Shown here one piece after another: positions 45,519-53,345 of a stretch of DNA of 64,000 bases. Positions within the stretch are counted from its first letter, which is position 1; every line of letters starts with the position of its first letter. The stretch comes from DATFVA01 sp963771705 (GTDB lineage: Bacteria; Bacteroidota; Ignavibacteria; Ignavibacteriales; Ignavibacteriaceae): contig CAVYUP010000002.1 in NCBI GenBank assembly GCA_963771705.1, positions 1-64,000 on the forward strand. Reading direction: 5' to 3'. The position numbers and the translations under genes were made by a program. The notes under the pieces were generated by a model. It ran no database searches. It worked only from the letters and a program-made list of their open reading frames with translations, and was not told the DNA's origin.

Positions 45519-47702
45519 TTAAGCTAAGTCTTGTTCTTGTTCTTCTTCTTTTTCTTCAGCCTGACCCTGCTCTTTTTTAATTCTCTCGAGCTCTTTGGGG
45601 TGTTCTTCAGCCATTTCTTCTTCCGAGATGGTTCCTTTAAGCCATGCGAGGTTCATCGGATAGATCTCGGGATTAAAGATTACAAAATAGAAGTGCCATA
45701 CAACAATTGCGAGGAAGGCAAGCCATGCTTCGTAGTAGTGAACGGTTCTTGCTATATCCCATCCAAGCTTTGTCAGTAATCCTATAAACGTATTATCAAA
45801 CCACATAATGAAGCCGGTAACAGACATCACTATGGTTCCCCAAACGAGGGCCCAGTATTCAGCTTTTTCAATGTAGCTGAAGCGGTCGAGTTTGGGCTTC
45901 ACGTTAGAAAACCCGAGGTTGAATTTGGCTACCGCTATCGCGTCCTTCGCGTCCTGTAGAACAGGGAAGAGGTCTTTTACGAGCTTCCGTCCACGTTTTG
46001 TAAACGATATATAATATATGTGGTAGAGACTGGTGGCAACCATTACAACAGCCGCTATCCTGTGCAGGATGCTGCGGTATTCAAATACATCGCTATTTAA
46101 ATCTCTTATGTGCGATACCCACCAGGCATCAGGGAATTTGAGCATAAAGCCTGTGATGACCAGGGTGATGAAGCTGACGAGCAGCGCTATATGCTGGACG
46201 CGTTCATTCACCGCCATTCTCAGGTAAAGCGCGTGACCATGTTTCTCTTCTTTTATCAACCCTCTCTGCTTCATCTTTTTGATCTTGGCTTTCTTAATGA
46301 AATCGAAGATGTTGTGCAGAAGCATAAACCCGATGGTTGAAATAATAAGGATGATATAAATTGTCGCGATCCAGTAAAGGATGGGTTCATCCTGTTTGCT
46401 CATTATTACATGGATCTTGCCTTTTGTGAAGTTCTCGTTTGCGCCTGGATGACAGGTGCCGCAGGTTTTGGCCAGGTTATTTTTATTAATAGTTGATGTT
46501 GGGTCGCTTGAAGGCTTTATGTTGTGAACACCGTGGCAGCTCGCGCAGTTTGCAACAATGGTTGATCCGCCTTTAAGTGCCAGGCCGTGATAGCTTTCAA
46601 CGTAGGTCTTGTACCTTTCGGTAGGAATACCGTATTTCTCTGACAGTCTTACAGAACTGTGGCAGGGCGAACATACCCTCGACGCAAGATTCTGATAGGC
46701 GACGGGTGAATTAGGATTTGTATGTTTAAGAATATCGTGTTCCCCGTGACAGTCGGTGCATGAAGGCGCGTCTGTTACATCCTTCTGTAAAAGTGCCGTA
46801 CCATGAATGCTTTCCCTGTACTGTGCGGAAACTTCTGTATGACATTTTCCGCAGGTAAAGGGAATATTAAACTTGTTAATGGAGGAATTCTCCGATGAGG
46901 GTGCTTCAATATCGTGATGATTGTGGCAGTTGACGCAGCTTGGGGCGTCTTCATTACCCCTGGAGAGCGCCATTCCATGGACGCTCTGTTCATATGCCAT
47001 AATAAAACCTGCGGATGGTGTTGTCTTGGCCCGGATTTTAGGATCGTCGAGATGACATGACAGGCAGAGTTTCTGCTGGTTTAGCTTTGTTTGAAGGGAG
47101 TTTTTACCTTTGTTTACAGATACTATCGAGCTTTGATGACAGGATATACAGTTGGGCGCACCGTCAACACCTTCCGCAAAACCTTTTCCATGTTCTGAAA
47201 GAACATATTGTGCTTTTGCATCCTTATGGCAGCTGCCGCAGGATTCTACTAAATTCTTTTTGTTCCATTTTCCATCCGGACTTGAGGGGGATGATACATT
47301 ATGTGTACCATGGCAATTTTTACAGGATACGTCCGGGGTTCCGTTCATGCCGTTTGCCTTCACCATCTGTGGATGGAATTTATGGATTACCTTCGCATCC
47401 GTATGGCAGTTGAGGCAGTTTACAGGCTGAATATTTTCTTTATGAGGAATCTCCTCAGGGTCAAATCCGACGTGACACGATACGCATTTTAATTTTCCGT
47501 GAACCGAGTGCTGAAAGACGTCCTGTTTAACGTAAAGGGATACTTCCTTTCCGTTTTTTTCCATCGTCATAGTGTCGTCGCTATGACACATTAGACAGTC
47601 ATCGTTGGATTGAGCGTTAACGGGAACCGCTGTAAAGAACAAACTAACAATAATTATAAAGAACAAATTGACGGCAGTAAATTTTGATAAGAACGTCTTC
47701 AT
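45519..47702 (-). CDS. 13-haem cytochrome c fused to a cytochrome b membrane domain
   Basis: A 727-residue fusion. A signal peptide (cleavage after N-A-Q near residue 31) precedes a periplasmic part with 13 C-x-x-C-H sites from C-L-M-C-H to C-G-T-C-H (near residue 415). A membrane helix then joins a b561-like four-helix part (V-N-E-R-V-Q-H-I-A-L-L-V, I-L-H-R-I-A-A-V-V-M-V, V-H-Y-Y-E-A-W-L-A) whose layout copies the stand-alone cytochrome b gene downstream. The tail is very acidic (E-E-K-E-E-E-Q-E-Q). The haem part resembles one half of the 19-haem protein in order and spacing (C-L-M-C-H then a strand, C-V-S-C-H and C-L-N-C-H). It leads the operon after a 25-residue peptide gene. Confidence 0.9.
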   Translation of the reverse strand: MKTFLSKFTAVNLFFIIIVSLFFTAVPVNAQSNDDCLMCHSDDTMTMEKNGKEVSLYVKQDVFQHSVHGKLKCVSCHVGFDPEEIPHKENIQPVNCLNCHTDAKVIHKFHPQMVKANGMNGTPDVSCKNCHGTHNVSSPSSPDGKWNKKNLVESCGSCHKDAKAQYVLSEHGKGFAEGVDGAPNCISCHQSSIVSVNKGKNSLQTKLNQQKLCLSCHLDDPKIRAKTTPSAGFIMAYEQSVHGMALSRGNEDAPSCVNCHNHHDIEAPSSENSSINKFNIPFTCGKCHTEVSAQYRESIHGTALLQKDVTDAPSCTDCHGEHDILKHTNPNSPVAYQNLASRVCSPCHSSVRLSEKYGIPTERYKTYVESYHGLALKGGSTIVANCASCHGVHNIKPSSDPTSTINKNNLAKTCGTCHPGANENFTKGKIHVIMSKQDEPILYWIATIYIILIISTIGFMLLHNIFDFIKKAKIKKMKQRGLIKEEKHGHALYLRMAVNERVQHIALLVSFITLVITGFMLKFPDAWWVSHIRDLNSDVFEYRSILHRIAAVVMVATSLYHIYYISFTKRGRKLVKDLFPVLQDAKDAIAVAKFNLGFSNVKPKLDRFSYIEKAEYWALVWGTIVMSVTGFIMWFDNTFIGLLTKLGWDIARTVHYYEAWLAFLAIVVWHFYFVIFNPEIYPMNLAWLKGTISEEEMAEEHPKELERIKKEQGQAEEKEEEQEQDLA

Positions 47703-47788
47703 CTCTGTATCAACTCAGTTTTGAATCTGCAGCCTGGCTGCGTATCGGTTAAAGTAATTTTAAGAACACTCATTTGTTTAATTAAAAA

Positions 47789-47866
47789 TCATGCCATTGA
47801 AAATGCGAAACCAAATAATGCAACTATCGACACCACAAAAAGCAAATAGAATACAATATTTTTCAT
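47789..47866 (-). CDS. 25-residue single-helix membrane peptide
   Basis: Short gene from ATG 47866 to TGA 47789. The product starts M-K-N-I-V-F-Y-L-L-F-V-V-S-I-V-A and is almost entirely one hydrophobic helix, ending F-S-M-A. A-A-G-G-A stands about ten bases before the ATG. It lies 86 bp ahead of the 13-haem gene on the same strand. Tiny one-helix subunits are common in respiratory complexes (for example CydX or CcoQ-like proteins), so an accessory subunit is plausible, but this is inference. The clean start signal and position argue against chance. Confidence 0.6.
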   Translation of the reverse strand: MKNIVFYLLFVVSIVALFGFAFSMA

Positions 47867-48155
47867 TTTTATCAATTTCCTTAAATGAGTAACGTTTATT
47901 CGGTTGTAGATTATTCAAACATAATACCATAAATAAAAATCGTAAATAGTTGAAAAAATGAACATATTTTTGATTTTTTTCTCAGGAATGGGAGAGGCTG
48001 GAAATGGCCTTCGCAATCCTTAGAATGGATTTTCGGCCTGATTCCGCTATAATGTTCGAAAGGAGCTGTGAGGCAGAGTACAAAGGGCGGCAGGATTTTG
48101 TTATGAAAACGGGAAATTTTATGTTTCCGATCTATTTTATTTTTATGAGGTTCTC
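47867..48155. other. Upstream region of the cytochrome operon
   Basis: 289 bp between the divergent peptide gene and the acetyltransferase gene, AT-rich near the operon. A possible -7 box TATGTTTG (minus strand, 47923-47916) lies 50 bp before the peptide start, with only a weak -33 element 19 bases away. No further site recognised; the open frames across it look spurious. Confidence 0.4.
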
Positions 48156-48596
48156 GTGCCGGCACAGGATGAAATTGTTATCAGCACAGATAAATCACTC
48201 CTTGATCTTGATATTATCTATAATTTTCTCTCTGGTTCCTACTGGGCGAAGGGGAGGACGCTTTCAATTGTGAAAAAATCAATTGAAAATTCGCTCACAT
48301 TTGGCGTATACCGGAAGAATGTACAAATAGGATTCGCGAGAGTAGTAACTGATTATGCCGCCTTCGCCTATATCGCTGACGTATTTATACTTGAAGAGTA
48401 TAGGGGGAAGGGATATTCTAAAGAGCTCATAAGGCAGATTATGACTCATCCCGATCTCCAGACTGTGAAAAGGTGGATGCTTGCAACTAAAGATGCTCAC
48501 AAACTTTATTCACAATTCGGCTTCAGAATACTGCGTAATCCTGAAAGGTTTATGGAGATAGTGGGACTTAAGGACTGTTTCGATACGAAATTTTAA
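48156..48596 (+). CDS. GNAT-family N-acetyltransferase
   Basis: A 146-residue acetyl-CoA-dependent transferase. The acetyl-CoA loop is V-F-I-L-E-E-Y-R-G-K-G-Y-S near residue 85 (the R-x-x-G-x-G/A motif as R-G-K-G-Y). Typical flanking strands are I-G-F-A-R-V-V-T-D before it and Y-S-Q-F-G-F near the end. The start is GTG at 48156, preceded by G-A-G-G at a spacing of six; no ATG gives a complete first strand. Substrate unknown. Divergent from the cytochrome operon and convergent with the receiver-like gene, so no operon hint. Confidence 0.85.
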   Translation: MPAQDEIVISTDKSLLDLDIIYNFLSGSYWAKGRTLSIVKKSIENSLTFGVYRKNVQIGFARVVTDYAAFAYIADVFILEEYRGKGYSKELIRQIMTHPDLQTVKRWMLATKDAHKLYSQFGFRILRNPERFMEIVGLKDCFDTKF

Positions 48597-48608
48597 TATC
48601 TGTGCTGC

Positions 48609-48962
48609 TTATACCATTAAAGAGGCCATCTTCATAGTGACCTCATTTAGATCGTACGGCTTGTAGAATATGGAGGTTACATACTGACGGAGTGAAGGTT
48701 CTATGTCTTTTATCTTCTTATCAAATACATAAGTAATGATTACCGGCACCCCCGGCTTAAGCTGTCTCAGGTCTCTGCATAGATCAAGGATCTCCTTGCC
48801 TGGAGCGTCATCTAGAACTACCAGATCGAAATCAGACGAGGCTGCGAATGCTCCTATTGCCTTCAGATTGGTAGTTGCAGTAACTGAATATGATTCCTGC
48901 AGGTACATTAGAAGGCTGTAGCAGAGGTTAAAATCGTGACTGTAAAATAATACGTTCTTCAT
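48609..48962 (-). CDS. Degenerate receiver-domain protein
   Basis: A 117-residue single-domain protein with receiver layout. The acceptor D51 is kept in L-V-V-L-D-D-A-P, and the Lys of I-F-Y-K-P-Y-D is present near residue 101. The acidic pair that holds magnesium is reduced to one Asp in Y-S-H-D-F-N, so phosphorylation may be weak or absent. No output domain. It stands just downstream (minus direction) of the NtrC/NtrB-type pair after a 224-bp gap with a possible sigma-54 promoter, so that pair may control it. Confidence 0.7.
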   Translation of the reverse strand: MKNVLFYSHDFNLCYSLLMYLQESYSVTATTNLKAIGAFAASSDFDLVVLDDAPGKEILDLCRDLRQLKPGVPVIITYVFDKKIKDIEPSLRQYVTSIFYKPYDLNEVTMKMASLMV

Positions 48963-49020
48963 GAATCTGTTTTAATGTTTATTTACCCCCGGACTGACCG
49001 TGGGAATGATGGTTTCGGCT

Positions 49021-49036
49021 GGCTATAAACGTGCCA
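49021..49036 (-). promoter_or_regulatory. Possible sigma-54 promoter
   Basis: On the minus strand the sequence TGGCACGTTTATAGCC matches the -24/-12 consensus TGGCACGNNNNTTGCW with the -24 block perfect, the spacing correct and T-A-G-C for T-T-G-C in the -12 block. It lies 59 bases before the start codon of the receiver-like gene and next to a gene for a sigma-54-dependent activator. Confidence 0.5.
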
Positions 49037-49186
49037 AATAACCCTTTTATCTGAAAATGATTCAAATTAGTTGTTTATAGCGGATTTGTGCGTGAGGGTA
49101 AATTCTTTTTCACTGTTGAAAAAGTGCCCGTTTCTCGCAAATAACAAGAAGGATAAAAATGTTTTTCAATTAATGAGAAAGATATT

Positions 49187-50542
49187 TCAGGTTTTAATAT
49201 CCAGTTCTTTTAGTTTGCGGTAGAGTGTTGAGAGTCCTACCTGCAGATCCTCGGCTGTTTTCTCCTTGTTGAGTTTATTTTCCTCGAGGGTTTTCATTAT
49301 GAGATCTTTCTCATATCGCCTGATAGCGTCATCGAGCGACATCTTTCCTGTTATGTTGACGGGTGCATCATTCGGCTTGAATCCTGATGGAAGATCCTTC
49401 AGGGTGATAAAGTCGCTTTTGCAGAATATAACGGCGCGTTCCATTACATTTTCCAGCTCCCTTATCTCGCCTTTCCATTCGTAATTCATCAGGGCCCGTA
49501 TAGCCTCGCTGTCTATTCCCTTTATGTTCTTGTTCATTTCCTTCCGGTATTTGTCGAGGAAATGATCCGCGAGCATGGGAATGTCTTCTTCTCTTTCTTT
49601 AAGTGAGGGGAGGTTTATTTCTATTACATTCAGCCGGTAGAAAAGGTCTTCGCGGAAATTGCCGGCCGCGATCTCATCTTTTAATATTCTGTTGCTTGAT
49701 GCGATAAATCTTACGTTCACCGGGAGTGAGATTGTGGTTCCTACAGGAGTATATTCTTTTTCCTGGAGCGCCCTGAGGAATTTCACCTGGAGTTGAAGGG
49801 GGAGTTCGCTTATCTCGTCGAGGAAAAGAGTTCCGCCTTCGGCCGCCTTCATAAGCCCTTCTTTATCTGAAATCGCTCCTGTAAAGGATCCTTTCTTATG
49901 ACCGAATAATTCGCTCTCTATAAGATTCTCGGAGATGGCGCCGCAGTTGATGGCGATAAATGGTTTGCTCTTCCTTTTACTTTTGTAGTGGAGCGAGCGG
50001 GCAACAAGTTCTTTACCGGTGCCGCTCTTTCCCGTAATGAGAACAGTGCTGTCGGTATCGGCAACTGTATCGATCATTTCATATACTTTTTTAATGGCGT
50101 GACTGCTCCCGATTATATTCTCGAAATCATATTCACGCTGTACCTCTTTCCTTAATACACGGTTCTCGATAAGCAGGTTTTTCATTTCGAGAAGTCGTTT
50201 TACCTTTATTATCATCTCGTCGAATTCAACCGGCTTGAGGATATAATCGCTTGCCCCGCTGCGCAGCGCTGCAATTGCTGTATCGAGCGAGCCGTAGGCC
50301 GTAACAACAACTACTACAGTGTGAAGATCGAGTTTTTTTATCTCTTCAAGGAGCTGGATGCCTTTCATCTCGGGCATTTCAAGATCGGTAATTACAATAT
50401 CATAAGATTCCTTGAGAATCATTTCGTAAGCCGCTCTTCCGTTTTCAGCTTCTTGTACGTTATAGCCTTCTTTACTTAAAACGTAAGAAAGAGATTCTCT
50501 TATTATTTGTTCATCATCTACTACGAGTATTCTTTCGTTCAT
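49187..50542 (-). CDS. NtrC-family sigma-54-dependent response regulator
   Basis: A 451-residue regulator. The receiver has acceptor D53 in V-I-T-D-L-E-M-P-E. The AAA+ activator domain (about 140-370) has Walker A G-K-S-G-T-G-K-E and the sigma-54 contact loop as K-G-S-F-T-G-A, with Ser in place of the usual first Ala of GAFTGA. It also has G-G-T-L-F-L-D-E-I as Walker B. A Fis-type helix-turn-helix closes the protein (K-T-A-E-D-L-Q-V-G-L-S-T-L-Y-R-K-L). It follows the kinase gene by 15 bp on the same strand. The nearby sigma-54-like promoter and the respiratory operon are the closest possible targets. Confidence 0.95.
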   Translation of the reverse strand: MNERILVVDDEQIIRESLSYVLSKEGYNVQEAENGRAAYEMILKESYDIVITDLEMPEMKGIQLLEEIKKLDLHTVVVVVTAYGSLDTAIAALRSGASDYILKPVEFDEMIIKVKRLLEMKNLLIENRVLRKEVQREYDFENIIGSSHAIKKVYEMIDTVADTDSTVLITGKSGTGKELVARSLHYKSKRKSKPFIAINCGAISENLIESELFGHKKGSFTGAISDKEGLMKAAEGGTLFLDEISELPLQLQVKFLRALQEKEYTPVGTTISLPVNVRFIASSNRILKDEIAAGNFREDLFYRLNVIEINLPSLKEREEDIPMLADHFLDKYRKEMNKNIKGIDSEAIRALMNYEWKGEIRELENVMERAVIFCKSDFITLKDLPSGFKPNDAPVNITGKMSLDDAIRRYEKDLIMKTLEENKLNKEKTAEDLQVGLSTLYRKLKELDIKT

Positions 50543-50557
50543 TTTTATATAATCCTG

Positions 50558-52021
50558 TTATTTTACGTATTTTAAAGGGAGTGTTATTGTAAATTTTGTG
50601 AATTCATCCGGTAAGCTGGAAACTTCAATGTTTCCCTGGAAACTCCTTATGATGCCGTAACTTACCCACAATCCCAGTCCTGTTCCTTTTCCGGGCTTCT
50701 TTGTTGTGTAAAAAGGTTCGAAGATCTTGGAGAAATTCTTCTCCTCTATGCCGGGACCGGAATCGGTAAAGTTCATAACGATTTTTTCGTTTTCCATATG
50801 AGTGTTCACTCTGATTTGTTTTTTCCTGCCGGATGACTTATCCTCCGACATCGCGTCTACAGCATTGATCAGGATATTAATGAAGACCTGCTGTATCTGA
50901 TCAGATATAAGCGGAAGCAGAGGAAGGTCTTGCTCCAGCTCTAGTATAAAATCAACATCTTTTGCACGAGCGCCTACCTTAACTATCTCTACTGCTTCTT
51001 TTATAGCTTCATTCAGATTTATAACCTGAAGCTCATAGTCGGACGGACGGGAGAAGTCCACAAGATCCCTGATAATCTTCGAGATTCTTGTAACCTGGCT
51101 CCTTACAAGTCCAAGCTTGTCCTTTACAAAATCATCTTCCGTGGTTCTCAGAACTACCTGCACCAGAGCTGAGATGGATGCGAGAGGGTTGCCTACTTCG
51201 TGAGCAATTCCTGCGGCTAGTGTTCCTATACTCTCCATTTTCTGGGTGTGTATTAGCTGCTTTTCAAACATACGCTTTTCGCTCAGGTCGCGGTGTATGC
51301 CGAAAAATCCCCATATCCTTTTTTCTGAATCAAGTATCGGGGAGATAAGGAGCTGGGTATAATATGGTTCGCCGTTTTTGCGCCTGTTCTCAACTTCGCC
51401 TACCCATACTTTACCTGCGTTTATGGTATCCCACATCTGTTTCCAGAATTTACTGGAATTTTTTCCGCTGCTGAAAACACTGGGGTTTTTCCCGAGTAGC
51501 TCATCTTTTGAGTAGCCGCTTGCTTCCATAAATGCCGGGTTAACATAAATCATCCGTCCTGTAAGATCAGTTATCTGCAGGGGATTAACGGTGTTCTCGG
51601 CAATGTTGTAGAACCTTAGCAGGTTCATTTCTTTTTCTTTTTCGGCCGTGATGTCGTGAGCCATTACAAAGAAGTAGAGCTTCTCTTCTTTACCCACCTG
51701 CTGAAGGGTAGGAGTAAAAACTACGTTGGCATCAACATTTTTGTCGGTAGAGTTGAACCTTGCCGTGAGACTTCCGCTTTTATTGTGATCTACACAATTT
51801 TGAAATGTTCTACGAACTGCTTCTGTGTATTCGGGTTCAACGAGGTTGAAGAATTTTCTTCCTTCTATCTGGTTTAATGGAACCCCAAGCTTTATGGCAC
51901 CGGAGATATTTACATCAAGGATTTCGGCCGTCTCAGAGAGAATGAAACACATATCCTGTAGACTGTTAAAAAGATCGAAATCAAACTTAAATGTTTTTTC
52001 CAGCAGCTCTTTTCTTAACAT
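50558..52021 (-). CDS. PAS histidine kinase, NtrB-like partner
   Basis: A 487-residue soluble kinase. Two PAS units come first (E-I-L-D-V-N-I-S-G-A near residue 35, and Y-V-N-P-A-F-M-E-A-S-G-Y-S near 165, closed by G-F-F-G-I-H-R-D-L-S-E-K). The HisKA box is A-A-G-I-A-H-E-V-G-N-P-L-A-S-I near residue 273, the N-P-type box typical of kinases that feed NtrC regulators. The HATPase has F-I-N-I-L-I-N-A-V-D-A-M and G-T-G-L-G-L-W-V. No membrane helix. It leads the two-gene operon, 15 bp before its regulator. Confidence 0.93.
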   Translation of the reverse strand: MLRKELLEKTFKFDFDLFNSLQDMCFILSETAEILDVNISGAIKLGVPLNQIEGRKFFNLVEPEYTEAVRRTFQNCVDHNKSGSLTARFNSTDKNVDANVVFTPTLQQVGKEEKLYFFVMAHDITAEKEKEMNLLRFYNIAENTVNPLQITDLTGRMIYVNPAFMEASGYSKDELLGKNPSVFSSGKNSSKFWKQMWDTINAGKVWVGEVENRRKNGEPYYTQLLISPILDSEKRIWGFFGIHRDLSEKRMFEKQLIHTQKMESIGTLAAGIAHEVGNPLASISALVQVVLRTTEDDFVKDKLGLVRSQVTRISKIIRDLVDFSRPSDYELQVINLNEAIKEAVEIVKVGARAKDVDFILELEQDLPLLPLISDQIQQVFINILINAVDAMSEDKSSGRKKQIRVNTHMENEKIVMNFTDSGPGIEEKNFSKIFEPFYTTKKPGKGTGLGLWVSYGIIRSFQGNIEVSSLPDEFTKFTITLPLKYVK

Positions 52022-52155
52022 ATAGTGACTGACCTTAGGGGTTTATAAAGAAATCTTATAGGTGTAAAAATAAATGCTAATTGAATCTGTTAAAATACAA
52101 ATTTTTATTCTCATTTCTGAGAAGGAGAGGCGATTTTTTACAATTTTAGTGCTTT

Positions 52156-53208
52156 CTATCCGATAAATCCGTTAACTTTCATTAGTTCTGCACAAAGAAG
52201 CGCACCCCCCGCCGCGCCCCGCATCGTGTTGTGTGAAAGTATTACGAATTTGAAATCAAAAAACTTGTCCTCTCTTAGCCTTCCTATTGATACTGCCATT
52301 CCTTTATCCAGGTTCCGATGAATCTTAGGCTGCGGATAATTTTGTTCATGGAAGTAATAAATAGGTTTTGAGGGGGCTGAAGGTAGTTCTTTTTTCTGCG
52401 GTTCTCCTGAAAAATTGTTCCAGATTTCCTCTATTTCATTTTTGGAGGCCTTTTTCTTCAGCTTTACCTGTACGCATTCGGTGTGCCCGTCTATTACCGC
52501 CACCCGGTTAACCTGGGCATCTATTTTAATATCAAGATCTTTAATACCCCTACCGGTCAGGATTCCGAAAATTTTGTTTGGTTCTGTTTCGATTTTTTCT
52601 TCTTCGCCTCCGCCGATGAAAGGGATGACGTTGTCTATTATGTCAAGACTAGAAACTCCGGGATAGCCCGCGCCTGATACTGCCTGCATTGTTACGACAT
52701 TCACAGATTCAATGCCGAAAGCATCGACGAGCGGTTTTAAAGCTAGTACAAGTCCGATTGTTGAACAATTCGGATTTGTAACAATACAACCGTTGTTTTG
52801 ATAGTTCTGATACTTGATCAGTCCAAGATGATCTGGATTTATTTCCGGAACGAGGAGAGGAACAAATTTGTCCATCCGGTGATTCTTTGAATTTGAAATG
52901 ACCGTATAACCGGCATTGGCAAAGTCTTCTTCTATCGTTCCGGCCACAGATGAATCCAGTCCTGAGAATGCGACTTTGATATCGTCTGCGGGGACACAGT
53001 TCTGAACTTCAAGCTCGCCAATTTCGGGCGGTAGTGGATCGCTTAAAATCCAGTTGACGGCATCTTTATATTTTTTCCCCGCGGACCTGTCGGAAGCGGC
53101 TGCCATTTTCACTTCGAACCATGGGTGATTGGAAAGCAGGGAGATGAATTTTTGTCCCACGCTCCCGGTAGCGCCTAGAACAGCAGCAGGAATCCTGGAT
53201 GGAGTCAT
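52156..53208 (-). CDS. asd: Aspartate-semialdehyde dehydrogenase
   Basis: A 350-residue NADP enzyme reducing aspartyl phosphate to the semialdehyde for lysine, threonine and methionine synthesis. It has V-L-G-A-T-G-S-V-G-Q-K-F at residue 10 for the nucleotide, the catalytic Cys in T-N-P-N-C-S-T-I near residue 150, and the His/Arg region D-G-H-T-E-C-V near 245. The length and the phrase S-G-A-G-Y-P-G-V-S-S-L fit the archaeal/fungal-type branch rather than the E. coli type. Single gene. A TATCTTTG box on the minus strand at 53251-53244 could be its -7 element. Confidence 0.93.
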   Translation of the reverse strand: MTPSRIPAAVLGATGSVGQKFISLLSNHPWFEVKMAAASDRSAGKKYKDAVNWILSDPLPPEIGELEVQNCVPADDIKVAFSGLDSSVAGTIEEDFANAGYTVISNSKNHRMDKFVPLLVPEINPDHLGLIKYQNYQNNGCIVTNPNCSTIGLVLALKPLVDAFGIESVNVVTMQAVSGAGYPGVSSLDIIDNVIPFIGGGEEEKIETEPNKIFGILTGRGIKDLDIKIDAQVNRVAVIDGHTECVQVKLKKKASKNEIEEIWNNFSGEPQKKELPSAPSKPIYYFHEQNYPQPKIHRNLDKGMAVSIGRLREDKFFDFKFVILSHNTMRGAAGGALLCAELMKVNGFIG

Positions 53209-53345
53209 ACAAGTAATTATTTTGTTGATAGAATTTTATGGTGCAAAGATAAGAAGAAGATTTTACACTGCATAGCACAAGGGCATAGCAAAGCCTCCTG
53301 TCTCCTATGCCCTCAGCACTATGACCAATGTCTTTTTGACCTCTG

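Noticed and set aside
41106..47702. Naming the cytochrome operon as nitrite reductase (nrfHA) or an MtrABC-type conduit
   Set aside because: No NrfA-type C-x-x-C-K catalytic haem and no outer-membrane porin gene are present.
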